Below, piece after piece: positions 45,663 to 53,118 of a stretch of DNA of 64,000 nt. The stretch covers positions 62,001-126,000 of the forward strand of contig NZ_VZZK01000011.1 of NCBI RefSeq assembly GCF_008806385.1, written 5' to 3'. The notes beneath the pieces are model-generated. The model was given only the letters and a program-made list of their open reading frames with translations, was not told the DNA's origin and did no database searches. The position numbers and the translations under genes are program-made. Source of the DNA: Methylobacterium soli. GTDB taxonomy: Bacteria > Pseudomonadota > Alphaproteobacteria > Rhizobiales > Beijerinckiaceae. Position 1 is the stretch's first letter; every line of letters starts with the position of its first letter.

Positions 45663-46880
45663 CTACCCGTCGTTCCGGTTGTTCATCGAGGCCTCGAAGG
45701 CCTGGAGCGTGGTTCGGGAGCGGCGCAGCGGCCGCGTCACCTTGACGGCGATGTTGTCGTCGACCCGGCCGATGCGCCCCTGCGTCAGGGCCCAGTCGCC
45801 GCAGCGGACGGTGATCAGGTCGCTGGGCTTGGCGTCGAACATCAGGGTGTCGCCGACCTTCAGGGACATCACCCGCTTCAACGGCAGCATCATCTCGTGG
45901 AGGACCGCCTCCATCGCCACGTCCGCCTGCCAGATCTCGGTGGCGAGGTGGCCTTCCCAGACATGGTCGCGGCCGAGCTTCTCGCCCATGAAGCTCTGCA
46001 TCAGCAGTTCACGGATCGGCTCGATCGTGGCGTAGGGGAACAGGATCTGCAGGAGGCCGCCGCGCCCGTCCATGTCGAGGCGCAGGCCGATCAGGATCGC
46101 GGCATTCGCCGGCCGGGTGATGGTGGCGAAGCGCGGGTTCGTCTCGATCCGGTCGATCAGGAAGCGCACCGGCGAGAGCGGCTGGAACGACATCTCGAGG
46201 TCGCCCAGGATGATCTCGACGAGGCGCCGGACGAGCTGCATCTCGATCGTCGTGAAGGGGCGCCCGTCGAGGCGGCTCGACGAGCCGCCGCGCTTGCCCC
46301 CGAGCAACAGGTCGAGGGTGGAGTAGGCGAGGTTCGACTCGACGGTGACGAGGCCGGAATTCTCCCAGGCATCCGCCCGGAACACGCCGAGCAGCGTCGG
46401 CAGCGGGATGGCGTTGAGGTAATCGCCGAAGCGAACCGAGGTGATGTTGTCGAGGGTGACCTCGACGTTATCCTGGAAGAAGTTGCGCAGGCTCGTCGAC
46501 AACAACCGGATCATCCGGTCGAAGACGATCTCGAGCATCGGCAGGCGTTCGTACTGGACGACGCCCGAATCGACGATGGCCCGGACGCCGCCTGCCCCCG
46601 AGGCCGAGAGCTCGCGCAGCGAGAACCCCAGGACGCCGTCGATCTCGTCCTGGTTCAGGATCCGGTCGTTGCCGGCGAGCTCGGGGAGATTGTCGGACTC
46701 CCCGTCCTCGATCATCGTCGCCCATTCGGCGGCGACGTCGCTGGCATTGCGGGTGGTGCCCTGCTCGGCGAGGGCCGCGCCCCATTCCTCGGCGAGCGAG
46801 GCGTCGCCGCCGCCCTCCCCGGTCTGTTCGAGGAGTGCCGCGGACCAATCGTCGTCCATGCTCGGGTCGTCGGGTTCCAT
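45663..46880 (-). CDS. fliM: Flagellar motor switch protein FliM
   Basis: 405 residues. After a short acidic N-terminus (possible CheY-P binding region, GNDRILNQDEIDGVLGF) comes the CheC-like middle domain (LEIVFDRMIRLLSTSLRNFFQDNVEVTLDNITSVRFGDYLNAIPLPTLLGVFRA) and a C-terminal SpoA (surface-presentation) domain (PLKRVMSLKVGDTLMFDAKPSDLITVRCGDWALTQGRIGRVDDNIAVKVTRPLRR). It is the torque/switch component of the C ring. The ~60-residue acidic leader before LNQDEIDGVLG is longer than usual. Gene order fliL-fliM. Confidence 0.95.
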   Translation of the reverse strand: MEPDDPSMDDDWSAALLEQTGEGGGDASLAEEWGAALAEQGTTRNASDVAAEWATMIEDGESDNLPELAGNDRILNQDEIDGVLGFSLRELSASGAGGVRAIVDSGVVQYERLPMLEIVFDRMIRLLSTSLRNFFQDNVEVTLDNITSVRFGDYLNAIPLPTLLGVFRADAWENSGLVTVESNLAYSTLDLLLGGKRGGSSSRLDGRPFTTIEMQLVRRLVEIILGDLEMSFQPLSPVRFLIDRIETNPRFATITRPANAAILIGLRLDMDGRGGLLQILFPYATIEPIRELLMQSFMGEKLGRDHVWEGHLATEIWQADVAMEAVLHEMMLPLKRVMSLKVGDTLMFDAKPSDLITVRCGDWALTQGRIGRVDDNIAVKVTRPLRRSRTTLQAFEASMNNRNDG

Positions 46881-46898
46881 GATCGTCTCGACAATCCG

Positions 46899-47405
46899 CT
46901 ACTGGATGATCACGTCCTTGAAGAGGACCGCCTCGGCCTTGGCCGGGTAGAGCGCGAGGTTCACCCGGCGCAGCAATTCCTCGCGCAGCCGGTAGAGGCC
47001 CATCGAGCCCGAGAGGTCGCTCGCGCGCAACTCGCGCATGTAGACCTGAACGGTGTCCTCGACGCGGGGCATCAGCGGCTTCACCTCGCTCTCGACCTTC
47101 GCGTCCTTCAGCTCCAGCGAGATGCGGAGCTTGGCAAAGCGCGCCTTCTCCTGGCCGAGTTCAGGCGTGAGGTTGAGGATCATCTCGCGCACGTCGAGGA
47201 AGACCACCGGCTTCTTCACGTCCTCGACATGGTCGCCCTCGGCATGGGACGCGGCCTTCTTCTTCATCAGGAAGAAGCCGCCGCCTCCGCCGCCGCCGAG
47301 GAGCAGCACCGCCGCCAGGATGATGACGAGCTTCTTCTTGCTCTTCGGAGCCTCGACCTCGCCGCCCTCGCCTTCAGCGGGGGCCTTCTTCGGCTTCTTG
47401 GCCAT
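46899..47405 (-). CDS. fliL: Flagellar basal-body-associated protein FliL
   Basis: 168 residues. Basic cytosolic N-terminus (MAKKPKKAPAEGEGG...PKSKKK), one membrane helix with a Gly tract (LVIILAAVLLLGGGGGGGFFLM) and a periplasmic domain (VVFLDVREMILNLTPELGQEKARFAKLRISLELKDAKVESEVKPLMPRVEDTVQVYMRELRASDLSGSMGLYRLREELLRRVNLAL). FliL supports the stator. First gene of the fliL-fliM-DUF6468-motE operon; diverges from flgF across 252 bp. I see no clear sigma-54 site on its own strand. Confidence 0.93.
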   Translation of the reverse strand: MAKKPKKAPAEGEGGEVEAPKSKKKLVIILAAVLLLGGGGGGGFFLMKKKAASHAEGDHVEDVKKPVVFLDVREMILNLTPELGQEKARFAKLRISLELKDAKVESEVKPLMPRVEDTVQVYMRELRASDLSGSMGLYRLREELLRRVNLALYPAKAEAVLFKDVIIQ

Positions 47406-47481
47406 GGTGGCGCAACCCAGGATACCGGAAGAGCCGCGCGGAATGCGGCGTCCTTGCCCGAAGAGGTATCGGTTCGTACGG

Positions 47482-47496
47482 TTAACGCCGCGTTAA
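47482..47496 (+). promoter_or_regulatory. CtrA-like box upstream of flgF
   Basis: TTAA-N7-TTAA, exact spacing of the CtrA binding site (TTAA-N7-TTAAC). The spacer is CGCCGCG. It sits 2 bp before the shared palindrome, between divergent fliL and flgF. Confidence 0.6.
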
Positions 47497-47498
47497 GC

Positions 47499-47515
47499 CG
47501 GCAAGATCTGCCGGG
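47499..47515 (+). promoter_or_regulatory. Shared flagellar palindrome, copy 1 (enhancer candidate)
   Basis: CGGCA-AGATC-TGCCGGG within GCCGGCAAGATCTGCCGGGT. Near-identical elements lie upstream of flgI and flgE; each precedes a sigma-54 promoter. Probable binding site of a dimeric activator (FlbD-type). Confidence 0.6.
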
Positions 47516-47612
47516 TCGACTTTGCCGCCTGCGCGTTCCTGCGCGGCCGAGACGGGTCCGGGGTATTTTTCTAAATCCTTGAAATTGCTTCTGAAACCAG
47601 GTTTTCGCGATC

Positions 47613-47627
47613 TGGCACGCCGGATGC
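47613..47627 (+). promoter_or_regulatory. Sigma-54 promoter of flgF
   Basis: TGGCACG-CCGG-ATGC: GG at 47614-47615, exactly N10, GC at 47626-47627; differs from the consensus TGGCACG-N4-TTGC at one position. Predicted start about 47639, 19 nt before the flgF ATG. Confidence 0.65.
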
Positions 47628-47657
47628 GGATGACGTTAACGACGCTGCCCGCGTCGG

Positions 47658-48410
47658 ATGAGTTCTCAGATGCAAAATGCCCTGTTCATCGGAGTCTCGA
47701 GCCAGGTCGCGCTGCAGCGCGAGCTCGACGTCATCGCCAACAACATGGCGAATGTCTCGACCACGGGGTTCAAGGGCCGCAACGCGCGGTTTCAGGAATA
47801 CCTGATGCCGGTGGCGAGCGCCGATTCGTTTCAGGCCCGCGATCGCCGCGTCTCCTACGTGATCGACCAGGGCACCACCCTCGACCTCGCTCAGGGCGCG
47901 ATCGAGCAGACCGGCAATCCGCTGCACGTGGCCCTGCGCGGCGAGGCCTTCCTGACGGTCCAGACGCCACAGGGCCTGCGCTACACCCGCAACGGCGCCT
48001 TCGAGCTCGACGCGCGGGGCAACCTCGTGACGAGCGACGGGCACGCCGTGCAGGGCGAGGCCGGCGCCATCACGCTCGGCCCCCAGGAGACCGGCGTCGC
48101 GATCGGACCGGACGGCACGATCTCGACCAGTCTCGGGGTGCGCGGCCGGATCCGCCTCGTCACCTTCGCCAACCCGCAGCAGCTGAAGAACGAGGGCGCG
48201 AACCTCTATTCCGCGACCGCCCAGCCGCAGCCCGCCGGCATCGCGGGCCGGCTCGAATCCGGCGCCCTCGAGCGCTCCAACATCCGCCCCGTCGTGGAGA
48301 TGACCCGGCTCATGGACGTGAACCGCAGCTACACGATGGTCTCCAGCATGATCTCCCGGCTCGACGACATGCGGGGCACGGCGATCCGCCGCCTCGCCGA
48401 CGTCGCCTGA
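47658..48410 (+). CDS. flgF: Flagellar basal-body rod protein FlgF
   Basis: 250 residues. Rod-protein N-terminus with the FlgF/G-type helix (SSQVALQRELDVIANNMANVSTTGFKGRNARFQEYL), the hook-type core (GNPLHVALRGEAFLTVQTPQGLRYTRNGAFELDARGNLVTSDGHAVQG) and the C-terminal helix (VVEMTRLMDVNRSYTMVSSMISRLDDMRGTAIRRLADVA). Forms part of the proximal rod. First gene of flgF-flgG-flgA-flgH, behind a sigma-54 element. Reading FlgF over FlgG is from order, length and similarity to FlgF. Confidence 0.93.
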   Translation: MSSQMQNALFIGVSSQVALQRELDVIANNMANVSTTGFKGRNARFQEYLMPVASADSFQARDRRVSYVIDQGTTLDLAQGAIEQTGNPLHVALRGEAFLTVQTPQGLRYTRNGAFELDARGNLVTSDGHAVQGEAGAITLGPQETGVAIGPDGTISTSLGVRGRIRLVTFANPQQLKNEGANLYSATAQPQPAGIAGRLESGALERSNIRPVVEMTRLMDVNRSYTMVSSMISRLDDMRGTAIRRLADVA

Positions 48411-48440
48411 GCCCCGCCCCCGGAACGAGGATAAGCACCG

Positions 48441-49232
48441 ATGCGCGCGCTCTACGCCGCAGCCACCGGCATGGCGGCCCAGGAACTCAACGTCCAGGTC
48501 ATCTCGAACAACATCGCGAACCTGCGCACCACCGGCTACAAACGGCAGCAGGCGCATTTCCAGGATCTCCTCTACCAGAACCTGCGCCGTTCCGGCTCCT
48601 CGACCTCGGACCAGAACACGCAGCTTCCCGCCGGCCTCGCCCTCGGCTCCGGCGTGAAGACGGTCTCGACCGCCCGCATCATGTCGCAGGGCACGCTGAC
48701 CTCGACCGAGAAGGATTACGACGTCGCGATCCGCGGCGAGGGCCTGTTCCGGGTGACGATGCCGGACGGCCGCACGGCCTATACCCGCGACGGCTCGTTC
48801 GATCTGAGCGCGCAGGGCCAGCTCGTGACCCGCGACGGCTACCTCGTCGATCCGGGCATCACGGTGCCGAACACCGCCACCGGCGTCACGATCAGCGCGA
48901 CCGGCGCCGTGCAGGCGACGCTTCCCGGGCAGACGGCCCCGCAGGCGCTCGGACAATTCCAGCTCGCCCGCTTCGTCAACAAGGTCGGCCTCGAATCGAT
49001 CGGCGACAACCTCTTCGTCGAGACCGCGGCCTCCGGCCCCGCCATCAGCGGGCTGCCGGGCGCGGAGGGCTTCGGCAACCTGCAGCAATCCTACCTCGAA
49101 GAGGCGAACGTGAACGCCGTCACGGAGATCTCCTCCCTGATCGCCGCGCAGCGTGCCTACGAGATGAACTCGAAGGTCGTCACGGCGGCCGACCAGATGC
49201 TCTCCACCACCTCCCAGATGTTCCGCAGCTAA
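48441..49232 (+). CDS. flgG: Flagellar basal-body rod protein FlgG
   Basis: 263 residues, typical length. N-terminal MRALYAAATGMAAQELNVQVISNNIANLRTTGYKRQQAHFQDLLYQ with the flagellar rod signature, central FDLSAQGQLVTRDGYLVDPGITVP, and C-terminal LQQSYLEEANVNAVTEISSLIAAQRAYEMNSKVVTAADQMLSTTSQMFRS, the characteristic rod/hook C-terminus. Distal rod component. 30 bp after flgF and 17 bp before flgA. Confidence 0.96.
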   Translation: MRALYAAATGMAAQELNVQVISNNIANLRTTGYKRQQAHFQDLLYQNLRRSGSSTSDQNTQLPAGLALGSGVKTVSTARIMSQGTLTSTEKDYDVAIRGEGLFRVTMPDGRTAYTRDGSFDLSAQGQLVTRDGYLVDPGITVPNTATGVTISATGAVQATLPGQTAPQALGQFQLARFVNKVGLESIGDNLFVETAASGPAISGLPGAEGFGNLQQSYLEEANVNAVTEISSLIAAQRAYEMNSKVVTAADQMLSTTSQMFRS

Positions 49233-49249
49233 CGCCCCCGGTGATCCCG

Positions 49250-50320
49250 ATGCCCTCGTTGTCCGATCCCATGCAGGCCCTGCAGCCCCTCTCCCAGGCC
49301 ACGTCTCGGCGGATCGCGCCGCTCGGCCTCGGGATCCTCGGGCGGGCCGCCTTCGCCCTCGCGGCGCTCGTGGCGCTCGGGGTCTTCACGCTCCCGGCCC
49401 TCGCCAACGGGGCCCTGCGCCTGCGCGGCGACGTGACGGCGCGCGGCGATATCCTGACCCTCGGCGACCTCGTGGAGGGCGCGTCCGCCGAGGCGGGCCA
49501 GCGCCCCCTCTTCCGCGCCCCGGCGCTCGGCGCCACCGGGACGATCCAGGCGCGGCGCATCGTCGAGGCGGTCGCGGCGATCGGGCTCGGCTCCGTCGAG
49601 ACGGGCGGGCGCGTGCAGATCGCCGTCCAGCGGGCCGTGCGCCGGGTCGGCGCGCCGGAGATCGAGGCGGCGGTCAAGCGCAGCCTCGAGAGCGCCTACG
49701 GCCTCGACCCGCGGGGCATCAGCATCCGGTTGGACGGGGAGGCCCCCGTTCTCCTGGCGCCCATCGATCTCAACGGCCAGGCCGCCGCCCTCGACGTCAC
49801 CTACGATCCGCGCTCGCGCCGGATCAGCGGGCTGATCAGCCTGGGCGAGCGCCAAGCCTCCCTGCGGGTCTCCGGCCTCGTCGTCGAGATGCGGGAGATC
49901 GCCGTCCTGACCCGCACGGTGAACCGAAACGAGCCCGTCACCGCCGCCGACATCACTGTGGAGCGGCGCCCGCGCGAGGGTTCGCCGCCCGACGCGCAAT
50001 CCGGCATCGCGGGCCTCGCCGGAGAGGTGGCCCAGCGCGCGCTCAATGCCGGCTCGGTTCTGCGCGTCGGCGATACCGCACCGCCCGAACTCGTCAACCG
50101 CGGAGAGGCCGTGAACATCGTGTACGACACGCCCGGCATCTCCCTCTCGATGCGGGGAACCGCGAGCGAGAGCGGGCGCCTCGGCGCCACCATCACGGTC
50201 GTCAACGGCGCCTCGAAGAAGGTCCTGCAGGCCACCGTGATCGGCCCGGGCCGCGTCTCCGTGGGGCCCACAGCGCCGCAGCGCCAAGCCAGCGCCGCCC
50301 TCGATGCCCCGAGCCGCTGA
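49250..50320 (+). CDS. flgA: Flagella basal body P-ring formation protein FlgA
   Basis: 356 residues from the ATG at 49250; an in-frame GTG at 49241 is possible. Cytosolic N-terminus, signal-anchor (AAFALAALVALGVFTLPALANG), and then a SAF-type domain: LTRTVNRNEPVTAADITVERR, LAGEVAQRALNAGSVLRVGDTAPPELVNRGEAVNIVYDTPGISLSMRGTASESGRLGATITVVNGASKKVLQATVIGPGRV. The last block is the FlgA signature. It chaperones P-ring (FlgI) assembly in the periplasm. Longer than E. coli FlgA owing to an N-terminal extension. Confidence 0.93.
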   Translation: MPSLSDPMQALQPLSQATSRRIAPLGLGILGRAAFALAALVALGVFTLPALANGALRLRGDVTARGDILTLGDLVEGASAEAGQRPLFRAPALGATGTIQARRIVEAVAAIGLGSVETGGRVQIAVQRAVRRVGAPEIEAAVKRSLESAYGLDPRGISIRLDGEAPVLLAPIDLNGQAAALDVTYDPRSRRISGLISLGERQASLRVSGLVVEMREIAVLTRTVNRNEPVTAADITVERRPREGSPPDAQSGIAGLAGEVAQRALNAGSVLRVGDTAPPELVNRGEAVNIVYDTPGISLSMRGTASESGRLGATITVVNGASKKVLQATVIGPGRVSVGPTAPQRQASAALDAPSR

Positions 50321-50362
50321 AGATCCGTCAGCGCCCTGCCCCTCAGCCCGAGTCCGCGTCCG

Positions 50363-51112
50363 ATGATCGCCAGCCGCTTTTTCGCCCTCGCCGCCACCCT
50401 CGCCGCCGCCACGAGCCTCGGCGCCTGCAACACCGCCGACCGGCTCTCGCAGATCGGTGCGCAGCCGGCCCTCTCGGCCATCGCGGACCCGACCGCGCAG
50501 CCGGGCTATCGCCCGGTGCGGCTGCCGATGCCGGAGGTGCAGCCCGTCTCCTACGCGCCGAACTCTCTCTGGCGCACCGGCTCACGCGCCTTCTTCAAGG
50601 ACCAGCGGGCCGCGCGCATCGGGGACCTCGTGACCGTGAAGGTGAACGTCACCGACAAGGCCAACCTCAACAACGAGACCAAGCGCTCGCGCTCGAACAC
50701 CGAAGGGTTCGGCCTGCCGAACGCCTTCGGGCTCGAGAGCAATGCGGGGGTGAAGGCGGCCGGAATCGCGGCCGACAAGCTGCTCAACGCCACCTCGAAC
50801 ACGTCGAGCGACGGCGCGGGCTCGGTCCAGCGGGCCGAGCAGGTGACCACCAACGTGGCGGCGATCGTCACCCAGGTCCTGCCCAACGGAAATCTCGTGG
50901 TCGAGGGCAAGCAGGAGATCCGGGTGAATTTCGAGGTCCGCGAGCTGATCGTGGCGGGCGTGATCCGGCCCGAGGACATCGAGTCGGACAACACGATCGA
51001 CTCGACCAAGATCGCGGAAGCCCGCATCGCCTATGGGGGCCGTGGCCAGATCACGGACGTGCAGCAACCTCGCTATGGGCAGCAGCTCGTCGACATCCTG
51101 CTGCCGTTCTGA
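50363..51112 (+). CDS. flgH: Flagellar L-ring lipoprotein FlgH
   Basis: 249 residues. Lipobox in AAATSLGACNT near residue 21, then SLWRTGSRAFFKDQRAARIGDLVTVKVNVTDKANLNNETKRSRSN, the FlgH core; also VTTNVAAIVTQVLPNGNLVVEGKQEIRVNFEVRELIVAGVIRPEDI, with C-terminal GRGQITDVQQPRYGQQLVDILLPF. Outer-membrane ring of the basal body. Last gene of the flgF-flgG-flgA-flgH operon. Confidence 0.96.
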   Translation: MIASRFFALAATLAAATSLGACNTADRLSQIGAQPALSAIADPTAQPGYRPVRLPMPEVQPVSYAPNSLWRTGSRAFFKDQRAARIGDLVTVKVNVTDKANLNNETKRSRSNTEGFGLPNAFGLESNAGVKAAGIAADKLLNATSNTSSDGAGSVQRAEQVTTNVAAIVTQVLPNGNLVVEGKQEIRVNFEVRELIVAGVIRPEDIESDNTIDSTKIAEARIAYGGRGQITDVQQPRYGQQLVDILLPF

Positions 51113-51131
51113 GGAGCCTGGAAGCGGGCGC

Positions 51132-51308
51132 TCAGTGCTCGGTGCCGGGCCGGTTCTGGCGGGGCGTCCCGCCATGATTCTCGGTGAAGGCCGAGCGGCC
51201 CGGGTCGCCCTTCGCCTGCGCGACGCGGGCGCGCTGCCACATGGCGACGCCCGCGACAATGATCAGCGTCGCGAGCGCGAGCACGATGATCAGAATATTG
51301 TTGTCCAT
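51132..51308 (-). CDS. Small single-span membrane protein (58 residues)
   Basis: Starts at an ATG (51308) with a GAGGATC Shine-Dalgarno-like stretch about 8-14 nt upstream. A membrane helix (ILIIVLALATLIIVAGVAMW) occupies residues 5-24, followed by a charged tail with QRARVAQAKGDPGRSAF and a polar C-terminus. It converges with flgH (19 bp between stops). No family recognised; the architecture suggests a small inner-membrane accessory protein, with no evidence linking it to motility beyond location. Confidence 0.55.
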   Translation of the reverse strand: MDNNILIIVLALATLIIVAGVAMWQRARVAQAKGDPGRSAFTENHGGTPRQNRPGTEH

Positions 51309-51495
51309 TCCAAGATCCTCATGAGAGGTATCCTTCTAAAATGGGCAGCGCGCGCTTAAGTTCCGGCGCGACGTTAGTTGCCGCAGCGCAAACCAAGCGC
51401 GGCGTTCAATATTGACGCCGGTTAAACTTGAGCATTACCGCAGTGCAGCATCCGGAAACTTGGCGGGATCGGATGCGGCGGTGACGTGCGGCCGG

Positions 51496-51915
51496 TTAAT
51501 CGTCGCGATAGACCCGCTCGCGCCGCTCGTGGCGCTCCTGCGCCTCCAGCGAGAGCGTCGCGATCGGGCGGGCATCGAGGCGTTTCAGGGAGATCGGCTC
51601 GCCGGTCTCCTCGCAATAGCCGTAGGAGCCGTCCTCCAGCCGAGCGAGGGCCGCGTCGATCTTTCCGGTCAGCTTGCGCTGACGATCGCGGGCGCGCAGC
51701 TCGATCGCCCGATCGGTCTCGGACGAGGCCCGATCAGCGAGATCGGGGTGGTTCTCGTTCTCGCTCTGCAGGGCCACCAGGGTGTCCTGGGCCTCCCGCA
51801 GAATATCGTTCTTCCAACCGAGCAGCTTGCGCCTGAAATACTCGCGCTGCCGGTCGTTCATGAAGGGCTCTTCGTCGGTCGGAACGTAGCCGTCCTCGAG
51901 CACCACCTTCGCCAT
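51496..51915 (-). CDS. dksA: RNA polymerase-binding transcription factor DksA
   Basis: 139 residues. Coiled-coil N-terminal half and the tip motif: DRQREYFRRKLLGWKNDILREAQDTLVALQSENENHPDLADRASSETDRAIELRARDRQRKLTGKIDAALARLEDGSYGYCEETGEPISLKRLDARPIATLSLEAQERHERRERVYRDD. The DxxDxA-type tip acidic region (DLADRASSE) is present. Of the four zinc cysteines of classical DksA only one remains (YCEETGEPI); other alphaproteobacterial DksA proteins share this loss. It modulates rRNA and stress promoters with ppGpp. Confidence 0.93.
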   Translation of the reverse strand: MAKVVLEDGYVPTDEEPFMNDRQREYFRRKLLGWKNDILREAQDTLVALQSENENHPDLADRASSETDRAIELRARDRQRKLTGKIDAALARLEDGSYGYCEETGEPISLKRLDARPIATLSLEAQERHERRERVYRDD

Positions 51916-52088
51916 TCGTCGCCCTCACACTTCCCGTATGGCCGGTCTGCGGCGATAATTTTGTGCCGTATAGTCGAGGTCCGAGGTCGCGACAACGGAC
52001 ACTGATGCAGGAACGCGGATAAGCGTCCACATGCAGCATGACATGCGGCAAACACGCCACGGTGGTACGATCGAGAACACTCCACGCG

Positions 52089-53114
52089 TCATTCCGGCCT
52101 CGGCTTCCATTGGAGCAGCCGGCGCAGGCTCGCACCGATCGCGTCGGTCAATTGATGCGCGAGGGGGTGGCGATAATGGGTCTGGTCGAAGAATTGCGCC
52201 GAGTCGTGCAGCTCCGGCCGGTCGCGGCGCCAATCGAGCACGGCGCTTACCGGATGGGTGCCGAGCGCCGCCCGCACCGCGTCCTTGCAGGCCTCCTCGG
52301 CCGCCGCGCGCGGGGTCCCGGGCCGGGGCAGGCCGGGTGCGTAGACGGGCGGGAAGACGAGGAGCACCGGGGTCGCGGCCGGCACGCGGGCGAGGAGCGC
52401 GGCGAAGCGCTCCGCCGCCGGGAAGGGGCCGGCGCGCCCGGGATCGGGCGCATCGGGCGCCGGCTTGTCGCGGTCGGCGACGAGGCGGGGATCGTCGGCG
52501 TAGCCCTGGCGCAGGTAGTCGGGCTCGTAATCCCACCAGCCGTCGGCGCGCGCGTAGGCGCGGCGCCCGCGCAGGAGCCAGCCGATCCGCCCCGCCACCT
52601 CCTGCGCCACGGAGAAGCGCATCAGCCCGCGCAGATAGGCCGGCACGCTGTCGGAGAACAACCAGAACGGGAACGGTTTGGCGTTCGGGAGGGCCGGGTC
52701 GTCGGTGCACCAATAGGCGTCCGCCGCGACCACGAGGGCCGCCGGGTTGGGGTGATGGCGCAGGTACCAGTCGAGGAGGAGGAACTGCTCGCCCGGTCCC
52801 GTGGCGGGCACCGCGAGCTGCACGAACGGGACGCCGGTGCTGGCGCTGAGCCGGCCGGGCTCGATGAGCTGGATATGCGAGTTGCCGATGATCGCGCCGG
52901 TGAAGGCGGGGTCCCGCCCGCGGCTCGCGGCGGCCGTGCGGGGCCCCTGCGGGCGCACGCCCCCGGCCGAGAGCAGGCGCGAGCGTCCGCTGTCGTAGGG
53001 ATCGACGAGCGCCGCGAGCGCGAGGTAGCCGGCCAGGAGCCCGGCGGCCGTCAGGGCGAAGCCGGCCGCGAAGCGGCGCCAGGTTCGGCTCTCTGCGAGG
53101 TCGAGGGGCTTCAT
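52089..53114 (-). CDS. SGNH-like/DltD-like periplasmic partner of an MBOAT acyltransferase
   Basis: 341 residues from the ATG at 53114. One N-terminal membrane helix (FAAGFALTAAGLLAGYLALAAL), then a periplasmic domain with the SGNH nucleophile motif AFTGAIIGNSHIQLIEPG and a late Asp-His block FFDQTHYRHPLAHQL, the catalytic pair pattern of SGNH/AlgX/DltD-type esterases or acyltransferases. The start follows the MBOAT stop by 4 bp, so the two are in one operon. Together they would O-acylate an exported polysaccharide. Identification is by motif and genomic pairing. Confidence 0.7.
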   Translation of the reverse strand: MKPLDLAESRTWRRFAAGFALTAAGLLAGYLALAALVDPYDSGRSRLLSAGGVRPQGPRTAAASRGRDPAFTGAIIGNSHIQLIEPGRLSASTGVPFVQLAVPATGPGEQFLLLDWYLRHHPNPAALVVAADAYWCTDDPALPNAKPFPFWLFSDSVPAYLRGLMRFSVAQEVAGRIGWLLRGRRAYARADGWWDYEPDYLRQGYADDPRLVADRDKPAPDAPDPGRAGPFPAAERFAALLARVPAATPVLLVFPPVYAPGLPRPGTPRAAAEEACKDAVRAALGTHPVSAVLDWRRDRPELHDSAQFFDQTHYRHPLAHQLTDAIGASLRRLLQWKPRPE

Positions 53115-53118
53115 CGCG

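Noticed and set aside
47499..47515. Reading the shared palindromes themselves as sigma-54 -24/-12 promoters
   Set aside because: GG-to-GC spacing is 8-9 nt, not the required 10; true GG-N10-GC elements are found closer to the genes.
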